Below, one piece after another: positions 1 to 10,127 of a DNA stretch of 28,500 nt (position 1 is its first letter; the number at the start of each line of letters is the position of its first letter). The notes under the pieces were generated by a model, which saw nothing but the letters and a program-made list of their open reading frames with translations, searched no databases and had not been told where the DNA came from. The translations under genes and the position numbers were made by a program. The stretch lies in assembly GCA_016946835.1 (NCBI GenBank), contig JACVTC010000006.1, forward strand, positions 822,501 to 851,000, written 5' to 3'. The DNA comes from Neocallimastix lanati (nom. inval.). Taxonomy: Eukaryota > Neocallimastigomycota > Neocallimastigomycetes > Neocallimastigales > Neocallimastigaceae.

Positions 1-1096
1 AGTCATAACAAGCATCCCTAACTGAAGGTATCAATTGATGGATTATCAACCATCCCTTCGTCTCATCAGTGAGCTGCACAATGCTGCTTAATCTATTGAA
101 CTCAGTGAGGTATTCATAGGCCTTCCCCCCCTTCATGTCTAAGTTTTTGCATGGCGGTCTTTACCTCTTCTAGAGTTCTCTCACTTATAAATCCTTGCTT
201 CAACTACTCCATTCATCTTTATGGTTGCGGATCATCAAGTTGTTTGAAAAAAAAACCTCGTCTATTTGGTACCACTTTTTAGTAGTTCCCTTGCAAGTGG
301 TCTTCAAATGGAAATATAAATATAGCATGGCAGTAGGTTCAGCTTGGTGGTAATCTCTGGTGTTAACCAAAGTATCGGTTCACTCTATTTATAAAACGAT
401 TCTACATCCCCTGTTTCACTATTGAACATTGGAATGTCTCTTTTCATACTTCGCAGGGTACGCATCAGTCATCACATACCATCTTCGATTGTGTTTTTTT
501 TTTTTTTTTTTTCAGGAACGTTTGTGGAGTTGGTTGGTACAGCTTCTTCAGGGGGGTACCTTCCTATATTAATATGAAATGGAATAGGTTTTACTCGTCG
601 ACCTTTTTTGCCCATTCTCCTGAGTTCCCCCATGCTAATTGTTCCCAATTTTTTAATTTCTTTTTTTTTTTTTTTTTTTAGTTGGGTTTGATTTACCCCA
701 ATTAATTTTTTTTTTTTTTCAATCAATCTTTTATTCCTTTCGGTACATCTTTTCCTTCTCTTGGTTCTCATCCATGAATACTTCAAACATATTAATTTCT
801 TGATCCTTTTCTTCTAGAATTTCTTTCTTTTCTTCTTCCTGGTCCTCATCCAGGTCTGTTTCGATTCTTTTAGATTTCATGTTCTACGGGCTGCCTTCTT
901 TGCCTTTTCCTTGAGGCCTTCCACCCTGTTTATAAGAATCTAGTTCTTCAACCCAACAAAGTTCAGCTGCACTAGCCTGACGGCAAGTCTCATCGTCTGC
1001 TACTCTCTTTTCAATTTCATCAAACCATTTCTCCACAGCTGGTATGAAGTTGTCTTTCTCAGCTTCAATCTTTGAGAATCTTTTTTTTTTCATTTT

Positions 1097-1129
<33 letters not shown>

Positions 1130-1246
1130 TTGCGTCTAACCTAGATGTTATTTGTTATTGCTGATTACTAGACTACTAAGTAGCAAGGTTTTTTCAACTC
1201 TTCCATCTGCTTGTTTATCAAGAAAAGCAAAATTCACAACCCCCAC

Positions 1247-1345
<99 letters not shown>

Positions 1346-1438
1346 CATTATTATTATTAGTTGAACTCTCTCGCCATAATCATGAGTAGTTTCCGGTTTA
1401 CGAGCCACACGCCCCCATTTTGGTTTGATATGCGCCAC
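1..1438 (-). pseudogene. Ty3/gypsy-like retrotransposon Gag remnant, runs off left edge
   Basis: Minus-strand coding remnants in several frames look like a Ty3-type Gag. From right to left: a start near 1438; a piece at 1093-884 containing EKWFDEIEKRVADDETCRQ; a strongly charged acidic stretch at about 865-740; then IPMFNSETGDVESFY (about 455-405), EPTAMLYLYFHLKTTCKGTT (about 345-285) and YEYLTEFNRLSSIVQLTDE (about 120-60). The last segment ends in WLIIHQLIPSVRDACYD at the window edge. The order W-Y, then EYLTEFNRL, then L-(P)-S-V matches the retrotransposon Gag core. The reading frame is broken by stops, by frameshifts at poly-T/A runs (near 490-510, 661-680, 1081-1125) and by an ATT microsatellite. 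This region has higher GC than its surroundings, as expected of an imported element. Pol would lie left of the window. Family assignment is inference from motifs; the pseudogene state is seen directly. Confidence 0.68.
1247..1359. repeat. (ATT)n microsatellite inside the Gag remnant
   Basis: About 37 tandem ATT triplets with one C interruption near 1346. It splits the Gag remnant and produces poly-isoleucine readings on both strands that are not real proteins. Confidence 0.95.
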
Positions 1439-1439
1439 A

Positions 1440-2599
1440 TCTTGCTTTTTTTTGGGAACTAAGCAATTACTAATTACACAATTATTATTATTAAAATATT
1501 CAATGGTGTTGCTAATAATAATTCTTTTTATTGTTCTAATATTATTTTTAATATCTATATATTTTTATATTATTTCATTTTCAGAGTATTCTCTTTCAAA
1601 AAAAAAAAAAAAAAAAAGGAAATTATATATATAAAAATTATATTGATTACAATATTTTTTTTTCTCACTAATTATATAATTAATAATATACAAATATATT
1701 TTTATTGTTGTTTGTTGACTTTATAACAATATATTTACTAATAATTCTTTCTTTTTTTAAAAATATTTTTAATAATAAAATCCTAAAATAATATGATAAT
1801 AATTCTTTTATTTTCTTTATTTGCAAGTAAACGAAAAAAGTATTCAAAACTAAACAAAAAAAATATATATTAAATGAATGTGATGTATTTCGAAAAATGT
1901 AAACATTTTATTTACTAAACAATAATACTTTTTTAATTAAGAATTGAATGGAAGGCTCATTAAAAAAAAAATTAGAAGAACTAGATCTGGATTTTGATAT
2001 TAAAAACATCTTTAATACATATCAAAACAGATATTAAATAAATTAGAAATCCCTATTAACTTATTGAAATCAATAAATAAAACTTGAAATAAATATAAAT
2101 GGGTTAATTTTTTTTTATAATTATTTAAAAAAAAAAAAAAAAAATTAAAAATGCTGGCCGTTAAACAATTATAAAAAATTATTTTCTATATAAAAAATTA
2201 TTTTTACAATTGAATATTAATAAATTATATATAAAAAAAAAAAAAAGAATATTTATTATTTATTTAATTATTATTTATTTAATTATTTATTTAATTATTA
2301 TTTATTTAATTATTTATTTAATAATTAAAAAACAAGCCACGTATAAAAATACTTCACGTTGTGAAATACATCACTGCGAAATGCACTAGATTTATAATAT
2401 AAAAACTTTTAACCCTTTTAAAATTTTATTTCAATATTAAATATATTAAATTAAACAAATAATTACTATTTATTAATAATGTATATGAACCACAAAAAAC
2501 CATTTTTTTTTTTTATTAGAATGTTTTAATATTTATTAAGAATATTCTTTTTTTTTTATAATTTATTAATATTCAATTGTAAGAATAATTTTTTATAAA
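1440..2599. other. AT-rich intergenic stretch without recognisable gene
   Basis: Nothing coding is recognisable. It holds A and T runs, a cluster of TATTTAATTATT-type short repeats at about 2251-2325, and two short higher-GC patches (about 2150-2165 and 2335-2390). The patches near 1880-1895 and 2360-2375 share the 12-mer GTGATGTATTTC in opposite orientation, which could be a weak inverted repeat. Confidence 0.6.
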
Positions 2600-3245
2600 A
2601 TGTAAAAAAGAAAAAAACTATTTAATTCCTTAAACAGAAGTTCTAGTAATGAACACTTGATAATCACATTTTTGTGAAATTTTAAATGTACCATCGGCAA
2701 AAAAAAAATCTATATTATATTGTATAAATAATTTTGATTGGGATAATGACTGAAAAATAATAATAATATTAGAATTTTTTGAATAGCATAAAAATTTTCA
2801 TTTCTTTCTGTTTTATAATATTTTGATTCATTCGAGAATTGTATTTAATTGTTGTTACGTCTGGAGGTAATTTTTTTTTTTTTTTTTAGATTTCTTGTTA
2901 TTTGAAATCTTATTATATCATATTCAGGACACAAAAAAAAACCCACTTCTTTAGAATTTTCATTAAATATTTGCTTTGGTCTTATATCAAAAGAGGTAGA
3001 ACTTTTTTTTTTATTTCTTCTTTTAATTTTATGTTTTGATATTGATATAGATGCATCTCACTCTTTTTCAAGATGATTATGTAAATCTTCATAACTTTAG
3101 GAAGCTTCTTCTTATTGTTTAAAATAATAAAAGATTTAAATTTATTTTTTTATGTTTTTTTGTTCTATATTCAGTGCATCTATATACTTTTGAATTATTT
3201 TTCTTAAAAGTTGAAAAATTAAATTTTAATTTTTATATTAATAAT
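2600..3245 (-). pseudogene. MULE-type DNA transposase remnant (FLYWCH/HNH plus DDE start)
   Basis: Read on the minus strand, this holds the N-terminal half of a Mutator-like (MULE) transposase, broken by stops and frameshifts. In order: YRCTEYRTKKHK (about 3185-3150), resembling a FLYWCH zinc-binding segment; SYEDLHNHLEKE (about 3100-3060), with the H-N-H that typically closes it; STSFDIRPKQIFNE (about 3000-2955); PEYDIIRFQITRNL (about 2930-2890); LPPDVTTIKYNSRMN (about 2870-2825); then IFQSLSQSKLF (about 2755-2720) and FFADGTFKISQKCDYQVFIT (about 2705-2645). The DGTFK motif carries the first catalytic Asp of the MULE DDE core. The second Asp and the Glu are absent because the homology fades at about 2600. 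Frameshifts sit at A/T runs (2871-2887, about 2770-2780). Non-functional; the family call rests on the ordered motif series. Confidence 0.72.
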
Positions 3246-3457
3246 AACATGTTCTTTTCCTCTATTTAGTTTCACTAAATTCAATTTTTTAAGATTTTTT
3301 GTTAATAAATTTAATTATAAATTTTAATTAATATTATTTCTTATTCATTATATTAATGTAACCTTATAACCAATACATAAAATATTTATAATTAAATATA
3401 TATATATATATATATTTAATTAAATATATAATTAAACAATAAAGAAAAATATATTTA

Positions 3458-3600
3458 AATACGTTAATTATGAACAATTAATGTTAAATGGCATACAAAT
3501 ACAATCAAACAACCTATATCGTTTATATCAATATATATGCTAAAACTATATCACTGTATTTGTATGTCATTTAACATTAATTGTTCATAATTACGTATTT
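3458..3600. repeat. Foldback element: near-perfect inverted repeat, MITE-like hairpin
   Basis: The left arm (about 3458-3505) and right arm (about 3553-3600) are inverted copies of each other over about 46 bases, with only about three differences. Both include the complement pair of ATGAACAATTAATGTTAAAT. The loop is about 47 bases. No coding potential. It could be a small non-autonomous foldback/MITE or the template of a long hairpin RNA. Confidence 0.85.
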
Positions 3601-3924
3601 TTTAAAATAGTTTATTAAAATATAAACAGGTATATTATTAATTAATTAAATATATGCATATATGTTTAAGTATGTTTATTACATTTTTTTTTATTTATTT
3701 AATTATATATTTAATTATTTAATTTTTTATAAATTTATTTATGATTGTATAGAATATCTTAAAAATGTATGGCTCTATTATAAAATATTTTTAAGCCACG
3801 CTGGAAATGTACAATATTGCAGAAATGAACTATCCCCAGTTTTAATCATTCTAACCTAATTCAAAACTAAATCTAATTATTAAATTTTAGTACAAAAAAA
3901 AAAAAATATATATATATATATATA

Positions 3925-4445
3925 TAATAAAAATTTAAAAATTGGAAAATATAAAATTCATCTTTAAAAACTATTTGTAAAATTTTTAATAATTTAAAAG
4001 GGTTTGACTTTGGTGCTGGATTCAGCAGTCCATAATATTTAATAATAATAATTATGAATTTAATAAACAATGTGAAAACTATAGATTAGATGTTTTTTCA
4101 GTTTAATGAAAATAATTAATAGTTAACTCAAAAATTACATTAGAAATGGTTATAACAACGCCAATAATAATATAAGTAATAATTATGGTAATAATTAATA
4201 TAATAAAAATAATAAATAATAATTATAATAATTATTATAATAAATATAATAAAAAATATAACAATAAATATAATAATAAATATAATAATGGCTAGGATAA
4301 TAATTTGAATTTGAAATTATATAGTAATAATGATGATAATAATGGTAAATTAAGAAATAGAAAATAATTTTTCAATTTCAGTACTTTTTAGAATTAATGT
4401 ACAATGAAGTCTTCAGTTTTAATAATGAACATCAACACCATGTAC
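3925..4445 (+). pseudogene. Decayed 5' copy of the Asn-rich C2H2 zinc-finger gene at 7575-9350
   Basis: This plus-strand stretch aligns by eye, collinearly, with the first part of the minus-strand zinc-finger gene. Matches begin in the 5' flank (ATATAATAAAATTT-like). They continue through the start codon, here TTG at 3942 instead of ATG, and through residues equivalent to IFQNFKDLNKQFDF (about 3970-4012). Then come YEFNNQ (seen as YEFNKQ, about 4053-4070), FQFNKNN (FQFNENN, about 4096-4116), the Asn-rich low-complexity part, and DNNLNLKLYSNND (identical, about 4296-4334). The end is SVLSES (SVLFRI, about 4378-4396) and NEEFNLNNE (NEVFSFNNE, about 4403-4430). It has many stops, frameshifts and a deletion before the last block, and it lacks the zinc fingers. 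It is inverted relative to the parent, about 3 kb from the parent's 3' end. A truncated, dead duplicate. Confidence 0.82.
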
Positions 4446-4639
4446 CTTACAAATATTTCTTGTTTGTTTTATTTTTTTTTTATTTTATTTTATTTTATTT
4501 TTTTTTTTTTTTAGTTCATGAACAATGTGAAGGTGTTGCTATATATATATATATGTATATATTTTTTTTTTTATTTTTTAACTAAATGAGATATAATACC
4601 AGAAGACAGAAGGCATAAGACATAATATTCCTTTCCACT

Positions 4640-4979
4640 TTTTTTCAGAGGATCGAATTGTCATTTAGGTATAATAATAAAAAAAAAACAGCTAGCTATA
4701 GGAGGGAATAAATAGTTCCTTAGTTATATTATTTATAACTATAAATAGTTGTAGAATTGAGAGAGGGGAGGTCCTTTTTTTTTTTTTTTTTTTTTTATAA
4801 ACCCCTATCCAAAAAAAAATTGATTAAAAACAAACCTTTAATTAAAAAGCAACCTAAACTTTTTTCAATTTTTTTTTCTATTAGATCCTTAAATAAAGTG
4901 ATAGCTTAAAGAATCTAACTTTTGAATGAAAGAGACGAGAATAGGGGAGTTTTTAAAGTAGAAAGGTACGTTTCTATTA

Positions 4980-5015
<36 letters not shown>

Positions 5016-5310
5016 ATACCAAAAAACATACAAAAAAACATACTAAAAAACATACAAAAAAAAAAAAAAAAATCTTAAAAGAAAGAGTTACCCTTATAAT
5101 TAATTTTATTTTTACTGTTCATTCTGTTCATCTTTTAGCAAATAATTGACATCAAATCCAAAAAAAAAAAAAAAAAAAAAAAAATTGATTCATTGAAAGG
5201 TATTCCAGGAAATGTAGAGTAACTTATTGCTCAATAGAAGGTTTCATGCCAAGCTTAAAAAAAAAAAAATGTAGATGAAGTTTGAAAACCAAAGTCAGTG
5301 TAAAAATCAT
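4640..5310 (-). pseudogene. LINE (non-LTR retrotransposon) ORF2 fragment, post-RT region
   Basis: Minus-strand fragments match in order the sequence that follows the reverse transcriptase in the LINE remnant at 25430-26450. KLGMKPSIEQ and G-I-P-F-N-E-S (about 5255-5195) correspond to KLGINFLLN and R-I-P-F-N-K-S there. NVPFYF followed by LVSFI (about 4975-4935) matches the piece at about 25500-25450. NNITKELFIPSYS (about 4735-4695) matches NMSKELFIPPNF in the plus-strand fragment at about 15490-15530. The copy is interrupted by long homopolymers (A32 at 4983-5014, A runs at 5058-5072 and 5161-5184, T run at 4777-4796). Non-coding now. Confidence 0.62.
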
Positions 5311-5590
5311 TTTATGCAATTCAAAGCATCTATTGTATATCGAACAGGAGGAAAGAATTAGTATGTGCACATTCATACTTGCAGATCAAGCAATGAAGAG
5401 ACTCGTGTTCATATAAGCAATGTTGCAATATATGCATGTTCATTAGGATCATTACCCATACACATGCAGGTGGTTGATATCTGTATTGATCTACACATAC
5501 ATTACCGGCCTATATCGAACATCATGTACAACATACAGTTCATTTAGAAGCATAATGCTTCATAATGGCTTTAAGGCGTAAAATTTTTTT
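5311..5590 (+). other. Unassigned higher-GC island with short plus-strand ORF (5365-5547)
   Basis: A stretch of clearly higher GC than its surroundings holds a 60-codon plus-strand open frame (5365-5547) including SSNEETRVHISNVAIYACSL. The reading is partly open upstream to about 5300, with one stop. No family was recognised on either strand. It lies next to a LINE fragment and may be part of another decayed mobile element. There is no good evidence that it is an expressed gene. Confidence 0.35.
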
Positions 5591-5602
5591 TCTATGGTAT
5601 TT

Positions 5603-5937
5603 TTTCAATTCAGAGAGTCGCACCTCTTTCTTAGGATGTTTCTCGTCAAGAAGTTAACTTATTTCAATTAATTAATTGTGTAAAAAATGTTTCTCTCTCA
5701 CTCTTTTTTTTTTTTTTTTTTTTTTTTTTCTAGGGTTTAATAAACAAGTCGTAGCACATTTACTGTCACCACCCATTCTAATTCTTAATTTTTATTAAAA
5801 AAGTTAAAAAAAAAAGTAAAAAAAAAGAGAGGGAGAGAGATATTTTTTTTTACACCATTAATTAATTGAAAAAAAAAGTTAACATCTTGAAGAAAGGAAA
5901 CCCGAGAAAGAGATACTACTGGTACTCTCTGAATTAC
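5603..5937. repeat. Large imperfect inverted repeat (foldback element)
   Basis: The left arm (about 5603-5730) and right arm (about 5800-5937) are inverted copies. AATTCAGAGAGT at about 5606 pairs with the complement near 5935. TCAAGAAGTTAAC at about 5647 pairs with the complement of TCAAGATGTTAAC near 5880. CAATTAATTAAT followed by GTGTAAAAAA pairs across the centre, as does the CTCTCTC-to-T-run segment. The arms are about 125 bases with several small mismatches and indels. The central 70 bases include GTCGTAGCACATTTACTGTC. No coding region is recognisable. Confidence 0.72.
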
Positions 5938-6104
5938 AAAAAAAAAAAAAAAAAAAAAAAAAAACTATAAAATAAAATAAAATAAAAAAAAAATAAAAAA
6001 AAATAAAATAAAATAAAAAAAAAACTATAAAATAAAATAAAATAAAAAAAAAAAATAAAAAAAAATAAAAAAAAAAAAAAAAAAAATGCAATGGAATGGA
6101 ATGA

Positions 6105-6485
6105 AATGTTTTAAACTCTTTATTTTCCTAAATTTCATCCCCTAGTTTCATTGGCTGTAAACAAGGGGGTTTCTTTACCCATGGCGTTAGAATCCAGATT
6201 ACTATCAGTAGATTCAAATTCATTTAATTTAACTAAATGAATTTATTATGAGAAAGAAAGAAAGAAGGAAAGAAAAAAAAAAAAATAAATAAATAAAAAA
6301 AAAAAAAAAAAAAAAACTTTCATGATTATCCTTAGCCAATTCTGGACCATTTAATTTTCTTATTAGGTGGTGTCATAGTTAAACCATCAAGGAAATTTTT
6401 TTTTTTTTTTTTTTTTTGTTATAATTGATCGAAATAACTATTAATAAATTATAAATAAAATAGAATAAATTAAATTAAAATAAAA

Positions 6486-6531
<46 letters not shown>

Positions 6532-6810
6532 AGAATAAAAATAATTCTGGAATAAAATAATTTATTTTTTTTTTTTTTTTTTTTTTATCATTGATAAATA
6601 AAATTTTTTGTAAAGTAAAAAGAAATTTATATCATAAAATTATATGTTAAGTTTTATTGTTAGATTTTCAATTTTTCAAATTAAAAAAATTCTTTTTCAT
6701 CAAAAATTATAAAAAATAAAATTTTTCGTATGAAATACATGAGATTATTAGTTTATTAGTTACATATTACAAATTTTTATTTGATATTAATTAAATCAAA
6801 ATATTATATT
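6105..6810. other. Intergenic; poly-A tracts and two degenerate coding-like patches
   Basis: Higher-GC patches at about 6110-6235 and 6315-6395 give short minus-strand open stretches (for example FLDGLTMTPPNKKIKWSRIG, then a stop) that fit no recognised family. They are separated by A-rich runs, including A43 at 6488-6530 and T runs at 6400-6417 and 6569-6586. Probably remnants; nothing firm. Confidence 0.4.
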
Positions 6811-6878
6811 AATTTAATTTAATTTAATTTAATTTAATTTAATTTAATTTAATTTAATTTAATTTAATTTAATTTTTT
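6811..6878. repeat. (AATTT)n pentanucleotide microsatellite
   Basis: About 13 uninterrupted copies of AATTT, ending in a T run. Confidence 0.95.
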
Positions 6879-6879
6879 A

Positions 6880-7111
6880 TAATAATAAAAAAAGGCCTTT
6901 TCCAATAAAAGAAAATTAAAAAAAAAAAAACAGTCTGTATTTAAATTTTATTATATTTATAAAAATAAAAATTATTATTGATAAGTTAAAAACTTATAGA
7001 TTATTTTTTTTCTCCACCTGTCATTTTATCTACATTAAAAAAATATACATATATATATAAAAATTAAATTATAAAAAAAAAAAAATTATCTGTCACTTTA
7101 TATATATCTAA

Positions 7112-7154
<43 letters not shown>

Positions 7155-7574
7155 ATATATATATTTGTTTTTTAACAAAATAAATAAATAAATAGTAAAA
7201 TAAAAATACTATTAACAATAATTATAATAAAAATTTAAGTATAGTAAAAATAAGGATGTTGTAATTTTTTTTTTTTAAAAAAAAATAACATTAAAACTTT
7301 TATAAAAAAAATAAATTACTTATAAGATTTTAAATATATTTATATAAAATAATATAAATATAAATATAATATAAATATAAATATATATATTTTATATATT
7401 TATGGATATCGATATAAATATATATTAAAATAATATAATAGATTTAAAAATGATTAATTTCTTTCTTTCTTTTTTTTTTTTTCCCTTTTGTTTATTAGTT
7501 TCGGTTTCGTTTTCCCTTCGTTTCCTTTTACTGTATTATATTTCATTTTATCTTGTTTTTATAAATGGATAATA
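6880..7574. other. 3' flank of the zinc-finger gene
   Basis: No gene is visible. It is A-rich with a poly-A block around 7118-7149 and TATATA tracts. The part nearest the stop codon (about 7455-7560) differs. On the coding (minus) strand it is purine-rich, with repeated GAAAC/GAAGG-type motifs, and would lie in the 3' untranslated region of the zinc-finger transcript. Confidence 0.5.
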
Positions 7575-9086
7575 TTAACAATTCATTAATTTACGTTGAG
7601 ATAAACATTTAGAAGATTTTTTCATATGTCTTTTCAATATATCAGAACGACTAAACCTTTTGTTACATATTTCACATACAAAAGGTTTTTCACCAGTATG
7701 TATTCTCTTATGCCTCAATAAATCATATTTTCTTTTAAACGAAGTATTACAAAGTACACATTTAAAAGGTTTTGTTCCATAAAATACACTATTTCTTTTA
7801 TTATTTTGTTTTGTTAATCTTTCATTGATAAAAGTTGTTGAATTCGGTAACATATTTTCATATTTTTCTGTGATTCTTTCCCCATTTTGATTTCGTATTT
7901 TCTTCAATACAGAAGATTGCAATTCATCAAAAGTTCTTGTTCCAAATTTATTTCTTTCTGTTAATTCAATTTCTTTATTTAAAATATTATCTAAAGAGGT
8001 TGGCCTTTTTTTTGGTTCATCTAGGTTCAAATTTAAATAACTATTACTATTACTATTATTATTATTATTATTATTATTAATATTATTATTAATATTATTA
8101 TTAATATTATTATTAATATTATTATTAATATTATTATTAATATTATTATTAATATTATTATTAATATTATTATTAATATTATTATTAATATTATTATTAT
8201 TATTATTATTATAACTATTATTAATATTATTATTGTCCTCATTGATATTATTATTCTTATTATTGTATTGTAGTTTTTTAATTGTTATAGATTCAAGAAA
8301 ATTACGATTTAATGGACTGAAATAAAATATCTCATTTTGTTTATTTAATATTTCATGATTAGGAGGAGTCGGTGTTTTTCTATTTTCAACATCAATATTA
8401 CATATATTATTAATTAATTTATTATTTGAATTATTTTCACTTGAATCATTAACGTCAGTAAATATACTCTCTGATAATGGACTATTCAAATAGCTTTTTT
8501 TTTCATAGTAATTATCCCTTATATTAGAATCTTTATTAATAGTATTTAAATATTTATTATTGTCATTTTCTATCATTGAAGGTGAACGAGCCTTATTTGA
8601 GAATTTATATTTTCTCATGGTATGAATATAATCTCTATTATTATTTTCTGATAAAACGAGTTTTGAATTTATAAAAGGGCTATCGTTTGTCGAACTAGTA
8701 TATAATATATTTTTGTTATTAATAGGTAAATTTAAAGGAATATTAGAATCATATATTTCAAGCTCATTATTTAGATTAAATTCTTCATTATCCACTGAGT
8801 TATTTTGATAAAATTCATCGTGAGAAAGAATGCTATCTTTTGAACTTGTTGGGGTTAATAGAGTATTATAATTTGATTCTGATAAAACTGAATTTGAATA
8901 ATCATTTTCGTTTTCATTATTATCAATATCATTATTAGAATATAGTTTCAAATTCAAATTATTATCATAATAATATTTATTATAATTATTATTATTTTTT
9001 TTATTATAATTTCTTTCATCATTATTATCATTATCATTGTAATAATTAACATTATAATAATTATTATAATTATTATTATTATTATA

Positions 9087-9121
<35 letters not shown>

Positions 9122-9350
9122 TTAAATTATCATTAATGCTGTTATTATTATTACTATCTTTAAGTAATTTTGGAGTTAAATATTGATTATTTTTATTAAA
9201 TTGAAAATCTTCATCTGATTCATATTGATTATTAAATTCATAATAATCATGATTAGTATTATAGTCTGTTGAATTTAAATCAAAGTCAAACTGTTTGTTT
9301 AAATCTTTAAAATTTTGAAATATTTCTAAGGAAGAATTAACATTATCCAT
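7575..9350 (-). CDS. Asn-rich C2H2 zinc-finger transcription factor
   Basis: A 591-residue single-exon protein, likely a nuclear DNA-binding regulator. The N-terminal 500 or so residues are low-complexity and Asn-rich, with poly-Asn runs around residues 80-100. A run of about ten N-N-N-I tetrapeptides lies at about residues 390-430 (DNA about 8070-8215). At the C-terminus are two zinc fingers joined by a TGEKPF linker. Finger 1 has C531, C534, H547 and H551 with helix residues RKYDLLR. Finger 2 has C559, C562 and H575, then C582 instead of a second His (H-x6-C), with helix RSDILKR. Two C-terminal fingers after a long disordered region is a common layout of fungal regulators; the target is unknown. 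The start at 9350 is supported because the decayed copy at 3925-4445 aligns from this codon. A PKKRP motif just C-terminal to the N-N-N-I run could be a nuclear import signal (inference). Confidence 0.9.
8070..8215 (-). repeat. 12-bp coding microsatellite encoding N-N-N-I repeats
   Basis: Tandem ATTATTATTAAT-type 12-mers, flanked by pure ATT runs, lie inside the zinc-finger coding sequence and encode about ten N-N-N-I units. The likely origin is an Asn-codon (AAT) run that gained one AAT-to-ATT change and then expanded as a 12-mer. Length is a multiple of three, so the frame is kept. Confidence 0.9.
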
Positions 9351-9720
9351 GTTTGAAATTTTATTATATTTTTAATTACCAAATCTTTATTATTAATTAT
9401 TTTATAATTTTTAAAAAATTATATATACATATATATTATTAGTAGTAAATTGAGAATATCTTAATATTTAGTATTTATTAATAAATAATAAATAATAAAT
9501 AATAAATAATTAAAATCTTATATTTATTATTAAAGATCAAATAAATAAATAAATATAAAAAATTAAATAAAAAAAAAAAAAAAGCATTAGGTAATAACAT
9601 AACAAATCTTATATATTTTTAAACATATATTAATTATGTATAGTATTATTGATGATATGCATAATTAAAAACTTTATATGCAATTATTTATGCGCAATAA
9701 TTTATATATTTAAATGCATT
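9351..9720. other. 5' flank of the zinc-finger gene
   Basis: Very AT-rich, with AATAAATAATAAAT repeats (about 9478-9510) and an A14 run (about 9570). This must contain the promoter and 5' untranslated region, but no defined site can be named. Confidence 0.4.
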
Positions 9721-9724
9721 ATAT

Positions 9725-9950
9725 ATACTGGCCTCGTTTCAAGAGGAAATTTTGGAGAAGCACTTGCAGAAGAAATGCCAGTAAAAATTCTCAGTAATAA
9801 TATACATGTTAGAGCGCAAACGCTGAAATACCCAGTTTGAAAGAGTTATATATATAACTTTTTCTTTATAAAAAAGGAAATGCGCGACTACCTCAATACT
9901 TTCATTGATCCTCAGGGGGCTGTAACCAAGGTAGGTACACAGAAAATTTA
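9725..9950 (+). other. Unassigned higher-GC island, coding-like remnant
   Basis: The plus strand reads GLVSRGNFGEALAEEMPVKI and onward to a stop at 9838. After it comes a short piece giving EMRDYLNTFIDPQGAVTKVG (about 9878-9937). Base composition contrasts with the AT-rich surroundings. No family recognised; probably a mobile-element fragment. Confidence 0.35.
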
Positions 9951-10127
9951 AAAAAAAAAAAAAATAAAATAAAATAAAAATAAATGCATTGATTATATTT
10001 TTATATGTAATAATTATATATTAAACTTTAATATTTATTAGTGATTTTCATATATATTATATATATTATAATATTTAAAAATTAATAATATATATGAATA
10101 TTACTAATAAATATTATATATATTGTA

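Noticed and set aside
5879-6091. Poly-Phe protein on the minus strand
   Set aside because: Produced by A/T homopolymers; no start context, motif or normal composition.
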